NCBI RefSeq assembly: GCF_026151205.1
Contig: NC_087078.1
Location: 372,001-436,000, forward strand
Reading direction: 5' to 3'
Source of the DNA: Bolinopsis microptera
Taxonomy: Eukaryota > Ctenophora > Tentaculata > Lobata > Bolinopsidae
Length of the DNA stretch: 64,000 nucleotides
A program made the position numbers and the translations under genes. This document shows positions 32,414 through 42,800 of this stretch, one piece after another; the first letter of the stretch is position 1; every line of letters starts with the position of its first letter. Under the pieces are notes generated by a model. It was given only the letters and a program-made list of their open reading frames with translations. It did no database searches and was not told the origin of the DNA.

Positions 32414-32935
32414 AGTACTTTGTAAAAGAGGCCAATACCATTGTCTTGTCAATTAGCATTTAGCCTTGAATAAAATGTATAATAAACCGCTGCTCCTTAA
32501 GCTTTACGCGGTAAAGTAAGGATTCTGTAATTGAATCTTACTGTCGTACAAAAGGAAATTTTCAGATTTCCACGGGCTCGGTAAGTCTTGAAGTCCTCGT
32601 TCGTTATACAAAAGGAATCGTTACACAAGAAGATGAAGGCTTACAGTTATAAAGTTATAATATACAAGAGTTATAGACGTGTCCATTCTTCCTTTTCTAA
32701 GGGGCTGTGGTCAAGATGACCACTGTAAGATAAACTTAAAGCATTATGTGCTTACTTCGGTAAAACTTTTGAATGTGGAAATTTAAAGTTAAACTTTTAG
32801 TTTTTTCTTCGCGTTTATGAAACCGATAATCCTTGGGAGTTGGTAGATATCACACTGCCATGAAAGGAATCAAATAATGGATGGTTACCCTTGTTATGAA
32901 AATGTTCCCAGGGTCCAGAAGTTGTACATTGCTTA
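32414..32935. other. Intergenic, no gene seen
   Basis: No exon is seen. A TACAAAAGGAA motif recurs at about 32550 and 32616. Confidence 0.45.
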
Positions 32936-33021
32936 GGTAACCAGGTAACCGAGTAACCGAGTAACCAGGTAACCAGGTAACCAGGTAACCAGGTAACCAG
33001 GTAACCAGGTAACCAGGTAAA
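32936..33021. repeat. 8-bp AGGTAACC array
   Basis: About ten copies of AGGTAACC, two of them GAGTAACC. Confidence 0.95.
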
Positions 33022-33130
33022 ATATGCACTAGGCAATACTGTACCATTGCAAAATTATGTGAGCCGCGCATACAAAATATACTTAATTGTATTGTAGCTT
33101 AGGTAGCTAAGCAGCCCCCTTATATTATGC

Positions 33131-33178
33131 AATGTTAGTGTTTTGCCCCCCCCCCCCCCCCCAATGTTAGTGTTTTGC
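33131..33178. repeat. C17 run inside a 16-bp direct repeat
   Basis: AATGTTAGTGTTTTGC occurs at 33131-33146 and again at 33163-33178 with a run of C between. Confidence 0.9.
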
Positions 33179-33185
33179 GCGCACA

Positions 33186-33240
33186 GGTAACAGAACGCGT
33201 GGAAACTAGTAGTGTTACCATGGTAACAGAACGCGTGGAA
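33186..33240. repeat. Duplicated segment with perfect X-box
   Basis: GGTAACAGAACGCGTGGAAA occurs twice. The second copy is fused to GTTACCATGGTAAC at 33214-33227. Confidence 0.8.
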
Positions 33241-34370
33241 AGTTTATCCAAATTATAATCATCTTTTTTTCAGTGTGGCGGATAGATGGCAGATTCTGGA
33301 CTACATTAACAACAGCAGGTAACTATGGCAAAGTTATTCTCATGTAGTATCGTGTAGCAGGTAACTAAAAATACAAAAGCAACGTTTAAATGCAGTGGAT
33401 GTAAAATTGCACTTTTTACCAATTTCAAAACTGTTTCGTATCATTCGTGATTCAGTGTTATTCGCACTTTTCTCTATTTTACGAAATTTGCAAATTTTGT
33501 GACACAACTCTGCATAATTTGTGTCAATTATGTAATAGATCTGAAATGTATGGAAGCGTTTTGTAAAACATTTCCCTTGAACGTTTTTTATTATTCTTTG
33601 ACATACGTTGCATGCCACTTTCCGCCACAACGTGTATCAAATTATTCTAAACTGAACAATCATGTGACTTGTGTGAGGCACGTTAACTTGGTAATTATGG
33701 CAACGTTATTAATATTATAAACAGAGCATCATGTCTGATTGAAGAAAATTCTTCAAACTTTGCCGCACATTTTGCGAAGAATGTTGCAATCAAGCCCCAA
33801 TAATTGCTATATTTTCCGCACAGCTCACTCTTGCTGCACATAAAGCAAATGTAGGCAAATGCAGAATCACATTATTCGCAAACTTTTACCGCACATATTA
33901 TTGCATTTGGACAGGAAGGGCCGGAAACAGACAATGTTAGAATCCTTCGTAAATAAACTATTGAGAGCCTCAAATTATTTGTTGTATATACTTATATAAG
34001 TATATGTTGTCTTTCGGTGACTAAAACAACACTACTACAATGTATAGTGTATTATACTGTATATATATCAGCGTAATTAATATATTAGTTATGCTATTGC
34101 TAACATCGATCTAAGATAGCAATGCTTTAACTCCATGCACCAGCATCAGTGCCCGATATAGTAGAAAAGGGCTACTTTTCTGCTACAGATTTGGCGCCCC
34201 AACAAATCATTGAACAGAATAGTATAATATAAAAGGATTCTGAATATGAATAGGGCCTTGTTAGCAACGTCCTATACAAATGCGTTACCATGGTTACAAG
34301 AGTCCTATACAAATGCGTGTTTTAAATATTGACTGCAGAGAATCCCTGTAACAGCATCTGCTAATAAGGA
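33241..34370. other. Intergenic, no gene seen
   Basis: Short open frames on both strands around 33340-33720 resemble no family. GTTACCATGGTTAC lies at 34284-34297 between two copies of TCCTATACAAATGCGT. No gene is supported. Confidence 0.45.
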
Positions 34371-34661
34371 CCTACTTGTTCATGTACTATAATCTTATAA
34401 TGGTAACCAGGTAACCAGGTAACCAGGTAACCAGGTAACCAGGTAACCAGGTAACCAGGTAACCAGGTAACCAGGTAACCAAGTAACCAGGTAACCAGGT
34501 AACCAGGTAACCAGGTAACCAGGTAACCAAGTAACCAGGTAACCAGGTAACCAGGTAACCAAGTAACCAGGTAACCAAGTAACCAGGTAACCAGGTAACC
34601 AGGTAACCAGGTAACCAGGTAACCAGGTAACCAGGTAACCTACTTGTTCATGTACTATAAT
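34371..34661. repeat. 8-bp AGGTAACC array between 23-bp direct repeats
   Basis: About 30 copies of AGGTAACC (34402-34640), some AAGTAACC. The array is bracketed by a 23-bp sequence at 34371-34393 repeated exactly at 34639-34661 (starts CCTACTTGTTCATG). Confidence 0.92.
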
Positions 34662-34712
34662 GGGCTCAAAGATTTGTTAAGTGGGTCCGTTGTGTCACAT
34701 GGTTTGACTACT

Positions 34713-35560
34713 TATAAATAATATAACGTTAATATAACGTTGTACCTTTTTTACTTGCCTGAATTCCACAAAATTTTCAAAATATTTTAACAAAATTGTA
34801 TTTTCAAAGCCTCTTCGATATGCAAATCAACTTTAAACATAATATTATAACAAAACCTCTCTTAACATATGATTACATAGCACTAGCCCCACACTGAATG
34901 TCAGAAAGGGAAACATTGTTTTAAAATGCTCAGATGCTTATTAGCTTATTGCATATGACAGAAATCTAGGGAATAAGTTTGTAAGGTTGGAATAATCTAA
35001 AATGATGTCCATTCCATTATATTTCTGGTTCTAGGTTTGATCAAATCTACTGAAGTGACCAGACTATCCCACGAATCATGTTTTTCTGTGATTTGAGATT
35101 TGAGATTACAGAACCACTCTACCAGTGGTTCTGATACCTAATTGTGTTATTAACTACTTAAGTACAATTATTGTGGTGTCAACAAAAACTCCGAAAGGTT
35201 GAAGCACGAACATGCGATTTAGAAACATAGTTGCAGATTTAAAACTGACCAAGTACAGACAAAATAAAAAACCACAAACAAGGTAGTGGTGACACCATGC
35301 ACTATCACCATGGTGACACCATGCACTCTAGTAAAGTAGTAAACAAGTTCCCACCGTCGCGCCTACCTTTAGTAGTCTCCACAAAGTTGTCAGATTAAAT
35401 TAATTGCAAAGAACAATTGGACTGTCTATCGTTTATTTTTCTCTAACAAAACTTGCTGATACTTTCTGTAGTCTGTAGTTTCTGTATCCCCCCCCCCCCC
35501 TTTCTGTTATAGTCCTGCAACATTCCACGAACGTACTCTCATGGAAATTTCACGTGCGAC
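34713..35560. other. Intergenic, no gene seen
   Basis: It contains a hairpin (CAGAACCACT with AGTGGTTCTG, 35105-35131), a duplicated GTGACACCATGCACT pair around CACCATGGTG (35289-35325) and a C run near 35489. No exon is seen. Confidence 0.45.
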
Positions 35561-35635
35561 AGGTTGCTAGGTGACAGTTGGTTGCTAGGTGACACTTGTT
35601 TCCCGATACTACTCAAGTCAGGTTGCTAGGTGACA
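35561..35635. repeat. GGTTGCTAGGTGACA, three copies
   Basis: Three spaced copies of GGTTGCTAGGTGACA, an X-box-like motif. Confidence 0.8.
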
Positions 35636-35717
35636 GAATGCTGACAGTTTAACTGTTTAAGAAATATAAAGTCTGAAAGAGAACGTTTAGCGTGTCCGCA
35701 TAGTGAGGAGCGTTCAA

Positions 35718-35838
35718 CGTTAACCTGGTAACTATGGCAACGTTAACCTGGTAACTTTGGCAACGGTAACCTGGTAACTATGGCAACGTTAACCTGGTAA
35801 CTATGGCAACGTTAACCTGGTAACTATGGCAACGTTAA
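35718..35838. repeat. Five-copy 23-bp repeat
   Basis: CGTTAACCTGGTAACTATGGCAA occurs five times with two variants. Each unit contains X-box half-sites GGTAAC and GGCAAC. Confidence 0.92.
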
Positions 35839-36090
35839 CTTGTTTCACTTAATAACCTGAATCTTAAAGTCGCCGTTGTGAACAGCGCTATCATTATAAC
35901 AATATGTTATTATGAGAGATGAGACCCTACAAGTACTTCACCTGGCACTAAACTGCATTCCGACTGGATTCCTCTCTTTCACAATAGTGAGAGAGAAAGA
36001 AGTCTGTTTAGCTTAGTCTTATAAAAGACTAACACCAGAAGAAGGTTGCTTTAATTGTTGGTGCTTACTAATCACCAAATATTTCGTAGC

Positions 36091-36188
36091 TTCTCGTCAT
36101 ATATTATACTCGTCACCATAGCAACCTCTCGTCATATATTATACTCGTCACCATAGCAACCTCTCGTCATATATTATACTCGTCACCT
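36091..36188. repeat. 35-bp repeat, about three copies
   Basis: The unit is CTCGTCATATATTATACTCG followed by TCACCATAGCAACCT; the last copy is partial. GTCACCATAGCAAC is X-box-like. Confidence 0.9.
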
Positions 36189-37484
36189 CAAATGAATAAA
36201 ATATAAATACAACTGTATACTAAACTGTATAGTGTTTAACTATATAATAATATATATTGCCTGCGAGGAATGCCGTATTTTAAAATTCTAAAATTGGCTT
36301 CATTCTCCTTGAATAAATCAAACAGCCTGAAACTCTGCTGGTAATATCGAAGAATTTTAGGAGACAATTTTAAAATAATATTCTCTTTAGAATTCTTAAT
36401 TCGCACGCTTGTTAGGATTCAGCTTATTGCACCTCGTTACCATGGTAGCAACCTCTCTTGAGTCTCTTCAGCTTATCATCGAGTTTCTCCTCTTTACTTC
36501 CACTGCCAAGACTCTCTAACAGCGTTTAACTGATATCATGCATGGAGCACGTGGTGTCTGGTAACCTAGTGACCAGTATTAGTAACCTAGTAACCAGTAT
36601 CACCTAGAAACCACGTGCTGTCTGGATTAACAATACCTGAGATCACACATAACATCTACAGCTTGACTAAAATCTGTGAAGTTATATCACGGAATTTACG
36701 GTATATCCTCAGACGATAACGTCACGTCACGTGATCAAACATCCCTCCCTCCCTCCTCCCTCTCTCCCTCCCTCCCTCCCTCCCTCCCTCCCAGTCTTCA
36801 CTAAGATATTAGATAACATCTCATTATCTGGACTGATTTGAAATCAGCCACCCATTATGTGTTCCAGCCAGCTGGACACGAAACTACCGGGTAATTGAGG
36901 AGTACTTGGGTCCATTAAAAGGCTGGTATTTTCTAGAAGTTACGTAGGCACAGTAGCTGGCGTACTTTTCAACGCCTTGTCAGGCCGCGTTGCTAGGCAA
37001 CATTAACTCCAATATCTAACTGTGTCGTCACTTCCATTCTATCAGTGTTTATTCAGGGTTAGGTTCTTCTTTATTGTGGGCTTCAAGGCCAACTCTCTAA
37101 TAATTAAAGAAGAAACAGTAGTTGAAACACTGACAGTAGTCACACAGAAGTCAGCACTTCCAGCTCCCCAGGTATTATACAGAATATCAGACCGCTAGAA
37201 ATAATAAATATTGCCAGCGCTTACACACAGCTATACAACTTGTCAACACCACCAGTCAGCTCCAGATTCCAAAACTCGGGCTCGTATCCGACCTCACTTT
37301 CTCCCGCCTGAATCTTATTTACTTGCTCCGCTCCTTCACCTCTTGTTGCTTGGTTACCGATCTTGTTGCTTAGTTACCGTTCTTGTTGATACGTTTTTAT
37401 TGCTCAGTTACAAGTATCGTTAACTGGTGTTTTGTAACGAGTGAGCTGCGAGATCCCACAAAATCTCAGAGATCAGGGACTCTT
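36189..37484. other. Upstream region of the formin gene
   Basis: A near-pure pyrimidine tract of CCCT units occupies 36742-36792. GTTGCTAGGCAAC, a classic X-box form, lies near 36988, and a short repeat GTAACCTAGT(G/A)ACCAGTAT lies near 36561-36599. Any 5' untranslated exon of the formin would be here, but I cannot place one. Confidence 0.4.
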
Positions 37485-37498
37485 GTAACCATGGTAAC
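37485..37498. promoter_or_regulatory. X-box next to the formin start
   Basis: GTAACCATGGTAAC lies 15 bases before the ATG at 37514. RFX sites are usually promoter-proximal, so this is the best-placed single X-box in the window. It may equally be one more copy of the dispersed motif. Confidence 0.35.
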
Positions 37499-37513
37499 CA
37501 TGACTCGCGGTTA

Positions 37514-39816
37514 ATGACGGAGGAGGAAAGCACGCAACATGTGGTAGTATTTGCACGGCGGTTCTCAGTAAACTCCCTGAGCTCACCACCATGTGTAGTA
37601 GCGACCCCTCCCACCCTCCCTCCCCTTCAAGTAGCTACAATACCACTAAAGGACCCAATATCAGTGGAATTAGTGAACATAAACAGGCTCTACTCATCCA
37701 GTGATTTACAGAAGAGGAGAGAGGACTTTAGGAGGAAGTATGAGACTAAAGGCCTGGCTATAGATGTTGATGTTTGTAAGTTAAACCCTCCCCCTCCTCC
37801 TCCTAAAGAAGATGGCTTCAAGCCTAAGAAATCCTCGGCTCACAGTAGCAAGAGAATGTCACAGACTATTTCATTTGACGAGTACGGCAGAGTAATCCGT
37901 CAGGAGTTTGTGCAGTCAGAATCAGCTGTATCCGAGGACTCCTCTGTGTATGACGAAGATGATGATCCTTTTAACGACGACTTTGATTTCGGAGATGCGT
38001 TCAGACTGTCAGAATCACCAGAACCTCAGGATAAGGAATGCCAGACCCACTTTGTAAATCTCACAATATCAGTGCTGACCCAGACGCCTACTAACGATCT
38101 GTCCACCACGTCGTGTCAGACTGCTAAAATAAAACAGGTTGACAGCGGTATCCAGGTGGATCCTCCTCCACAGAACGATCTGAACAAGTTTCCTAACATT
38201 GTAGTTACCCCTCCAGCTGGCAAACTCAACAACTTCATCGTCAAACCCCCCTCTATATTCGCTCACAAAACTGATTCTACCGGACAAAACTCCTTCACCC
38301 CTCAAAAGAACGAGGCTGTAGGTGGTAATGGGAAAAAGAGTCGCCTTAAAAAGATGGTCAGTGACTTTCACTCTAAGTACGTGGACAAAACCACCCCTGA
38401 GAAGCAACTCAATCATAATAATGTAGATAAACCTTCTAAACCGACCGATCTTCCCAACAAGAAGTCTACTAAAAGTATCAAGCAGTTGTTCGAGTCGAAG
38501 AAGAAGAACGTCGAGACGAGTTCAAGCAAACTGGAGTTATCAGATAAACTGAAACACGAGCTGAGGAACTCTAAAACTAGTGTGAAGAATCAGATAGGTG
38601 CTATATCAGCAAAAGAGGAGGAGGAGATTCCTCTGCTGGAACAGCTGCTCAAAGAGATCGCTAACCTCCCTCTCTATAAACTCATAGAGTTTGAGAAGGG
38701 TTTTGTTAAAAGCATTACCGACCGAGAACTGCTGGAGATCGTGAAGACGCGGTTCAGAAACAAGAGTGACCAGCAACTGATTGATATTATGAAGGAGCTT
38801 GTCAAGAACATAGATGTAGACGATATGTACGATATCTTTGAACAATACGTCAACGAACGACCGTACAGCGAGTGCAAGATATTATCAATGAAGATCTGCG
38901 AGAACTTGCTAAACAAGAAGGACATGACAGAGCTGATGATGAGGAACTTCAGCTCAATGTCAGAGAACAACAAGAAAGTGTTGGCTACAAGTCTGCTGGA
39001 AGACCTCCCTTACGAGTCCATGAAGAAAGTGATAGAACTCCAGCTACCTAAACTGAAAGAGAAAGATATCCCGAACGTTCTGAACAACATACAGACAGAT
39101 CCCAACAAGAGAGAGTTCGAGAAAGCTGTCAGTATCCTCTCCAGTAAGTTATCTGGAGACGAGACTCAGAAACTGATCCGGGATCTGGGAAGAGGGATGA
39201 AACACGAGGAGATATCTAAAGCTATAAAGCATTTGTTCGACTACCTCCCCAAGCGTGAGAGCGAGAGTTTAGCAAGACGTTATGTGGAGGTTAAGAAGGT
39301 AATGGTGGAAAGGTGGACTGAGACTAAAGCTATAGAAGTAAGAAGTAAGCTAGTGTCTAAACAAACGGGCACTGACCCTCCCAAGCAGGAGATCAAGGAA
39401 GCTAGGGCAGAGAAATCCAGGAAAGTAGTGGTTCTGCAGGGAGAGAGTTGGTTCGCTAACGACAGGAGATGTGTCAACAGGATGACCCAAACAGACGCGG
39501 TGAACAGACTGCTCTTCAAGGACAAGACAGACCTACAGAACGCAGCTGAAACCATGAACAAAGCAAAGAAGAGGTTCCTTGAGAAGTCTAAAGACACTAA
39601 CAGCAGGTCTAAGAGAGAGGACGTAATGATCGGGGGCTCCAGGACCCCCACTCCCAACTCTCTAGCTCTCAGCTCAGTAGAGACTGATGGTTGTAGGAGG
39701 AGTAGTCCGGCCAGTCCCGCTCTTATGAGTCCGGGTCTGATGAGTCCTGGTCTGATGAGTCCTGGATTAATCAGTCCCTCTGTTACGAGTCCTGCTTCTG
39801 TCACTGTCTCTACCAG
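37514..39816 (+). CDS. Formin exon 1 (768 codons)
   Basis: The exon runs from ATG (MTEEESTQHVV) to the donor CCAG|gtatat at 39816, phase 2. It encodes a polyproline patch near 93 (PPPPPPKEDGF), an acidic patch near 145-165, and CQTH, LTQT, SCQT and SGIQVD motifs at about 173-215. A basic linker follows, then a solenoid-like helical region from EEEEIPLLEQLLKEI to about residue 620, then RMTQTD near 657. The exon ends in three SPGLM/SPGLI repeats. I do not recognise the helical region as a named domain; it may stand in for the regulatory FH3 of other formins. The start is chosen as the first ATG of the long frame. Confidence 0.82.
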
Positions 39817-42800
39817 GTATATACACTCACATTTTATATAGAATATGATAGATATTATCTTTCAGTACCTAAAACTTTGGCTAATTCAGCACCGTCAAAC
39901 CCTGATGTAAATCCCGTCTTAGTGGAATTCCAGCAGTTTGAGGCGTGGCTGTGATTAAAAACACTGTCATCCTTTATCATATCATAGTATGACCAGAACT
40001 GTACGGTGACCTAAACTAAATCTAGTTAACAGGGATGAACTGTGCGGTGACCTAAACTAAATCTAGTTAACTGGGATGAAATCAGGCTTTAAAATACACG
40101 AACTTTTGTGTGCAAGAGAAAATAAATGATATAGTGAATATCACTTCGGACCTACTGATGACTTAAAGTTAAAGTTTGACTGTAAAACAAGTAAAATATA
40201 TTGCACGTGTAAAGATAAGCCCCCTCAAAATAAGAAACCGGGTTAGCAAACTTAAAGTGTCGACAAGTTAAATTACCAAACTTATTATATGTTTGTCAGG
40301 CAGGAACATATCAACAACTAAATAACATATTAACAAATAAATAACGTTACAATTTACGTATTACATTTATCTGCAAACAATCTGCAACAGCTGCTGTCAG
40401 AAACAACTATTTGTATTAGTTATTATTAGGGAAATTAACAATATTCCATAAAGTTCTAGGTAAATAACATATGTTTCATTTCAGAAAGAACCTTCTGGAA
40501 GAAATAGAACGATTGAAGCAAGAAAAGCATAGTATATACGATGGTGAGTTTGGACTATGAGCTTATAAGGAAGGTGCAGGCTTTTAATGTTGTAACTAAG
40601 CTGGCAGCATAGAGCTCAAGCTGGGAAACATGCTGTTTTTGGTTCTTTTGCGATAGTGTAATTGCGACAACTAGCGCTGGATGGCGACAACTAGCGCTAT
40701 CCAAGTATCCAGTTGTCGCAATTACACTATCGCAAAAGAACCCTGTTTTTAAATGATAATCCTATGTTTAGATCATATTATGATGTAGTGTTACCATGGT
40801 AACAAACCATTTAAAGTCATGTGACCATGATAACATATATACCATATAAGGTAGTGTTACCATGGTAATACACCATAAAATATAGAACATTTCAGACTAC
40901 CAAGAGTACTTCAATCTGGCTCTGGACCAGGAAGAAGAAATACATTACTTGGAGGATGAACTGGAACGAACTAAGCGACAAATAAACGTAAGTTACCATG
41001 GTAACTAATGCTTACTCTAATGAAAGAAAAAGCATGATTAGTGTTACTTTTAGACCAGGCAAGAAGTAAACAAAATGAAATTTTACTGCAAATAACACGC
41101 CGGAATGGAACACAAATTATTGAAGCTGCAACCAATATGTTTATCAGATACCTACATTATTTAGATATTTGAAACAATTGAAAGTTATTCGCTCTAATTC
41201 ATCAAAGACACCGGGATGTGAGTTTAACGACAGGTTACATATACTGCTACTAGGTTACTAGCTGGTTACTAGGTTACTAGCTGGTTACTAGGTTACTAGC
41301 TGGTTACTAGGTTACTAGCTGGTTACTAGGTTACTAGCTGGTTACTAGGTTACTAACTGGTTATTATGTTACTAGCTGGTTACTAGGTTACTAGCTGGTT
41401 ACTAGCTGGTTACTAGGTTACTAACTGGTTATCATGTTACTAGCTGGTCACTAGGTTACCAGCTGGTTACCAGGTTACTAACTGGTTCCTAGGCTACTAA
41501 CTGGTTACTAAGTAACTAGCTGGTTACTAGGTTACTAACTGGTTACTATGTTACTAGCTGGTTACTAGATTACTAGCTGGTCACTAGGTTACCAGCTGGT
41601 TACTAGGTTACTAACTGGTTACTATGTTACTAGCTGGTCATTAGGTTACCAGCTGGTTACCAGGTTACTAGCTGGTCACCAGGTTACTAGCTGGTCACCA
41701 GGTTACTAGCTGGTCACTACGTTACTAGCTGGTCACCAGGTTACTAGCTGGTCACTAGGTTACTAGCTGGTCACCAGGTTACTAGCTGGTCACTAGGTTA
41801 CTAGCTGGTCACCAGGTTACTAGCTGGTTACTAGGTTACTAGCTGGTCACTAGGTTACTAGCTGGTCACCAGGTTACTAGCTGGTCACTAAGTTACCAGC
41901 TGGTTACCAGGTTACTAGCTGGTTACTAGATTACTAGCTGGTTACTATGTTACCGGTGACTAATAACATTTCAGGATCAAGAACTGGAGCTACATTACCT
42001 GAAGGAGGAGCGAGAAGTGGCCTACAAGGACATCAGGGATCTGGAGGATGAACTAGCAGACTCCAGACTCATGGTAATGTCACGTGATTTAGCACGTGTT
42101 ACTATGGTTACTTAGATTAGCACGTGGGTTACTATGAGCATAATAGGTCGGGTCAGCGTGTTCCTGTTAATACCCTCTTTTCAACAGGATCAAAGACCAT
42201 GTCAATGAAACAAGGGGTTACAAATATTCCTGTCTCTTAGATTAATATTACCTTGTTGAATTACTGTATTAGAGCTGTTCAACAGTCCATTATTATATAG
42301 TCCTGAGATGGACGGTCAGTGCGCATGTCACGTGTTACTATGGTTACTTGTTCATAGTGCACATGTTTATAATTCGTAATGAAGCTACCTTGATGCTACT
42401 TCACAATGTGAATGAAGTTTCTTTGATGCATAATCAAGCTGCAATCATTAATTAAAATGCCCTCATTGTCGGCATTGGTTTAGGGAATTATGGAATTCTA
42501 TAATTCCCCAAACCACGAAGACTGACAATGCAAGTATTTTAATTAAGGAATGAACGGTTACAATAAAGTAAATCCTCCATCCTTATTATTCATAACAAAA
42601 GCTTCGCAGAATGGCATATTAAAGGTATAGCATCTTCATGTTACCCACAATCCATCCATGATATTAACTATCCGCCCTACTAGTCGTAATAGAGTTAGAA
42701 AGTAATTGTTAGTAGATCAGGGTAGAATGCTGATAAGAATGGAACTAGGGGGAGGAAGGACTAGGAGGGCTAGAGAGGGGACTATGAGGTCAAGAGAGGG

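Noticed and set aside
38069-39804. Minus-strand frames inside formin exon 1
   Set aside because: Antisense shadows of the large plus-strand exon.
39817-39841. Formin exon 1 ending at its in-frame stop (39841)
   Set aside because: The donor at 39816 joins in phase to a coiled-coil exon at 40485, and the chain leads to FH1 and FH2.
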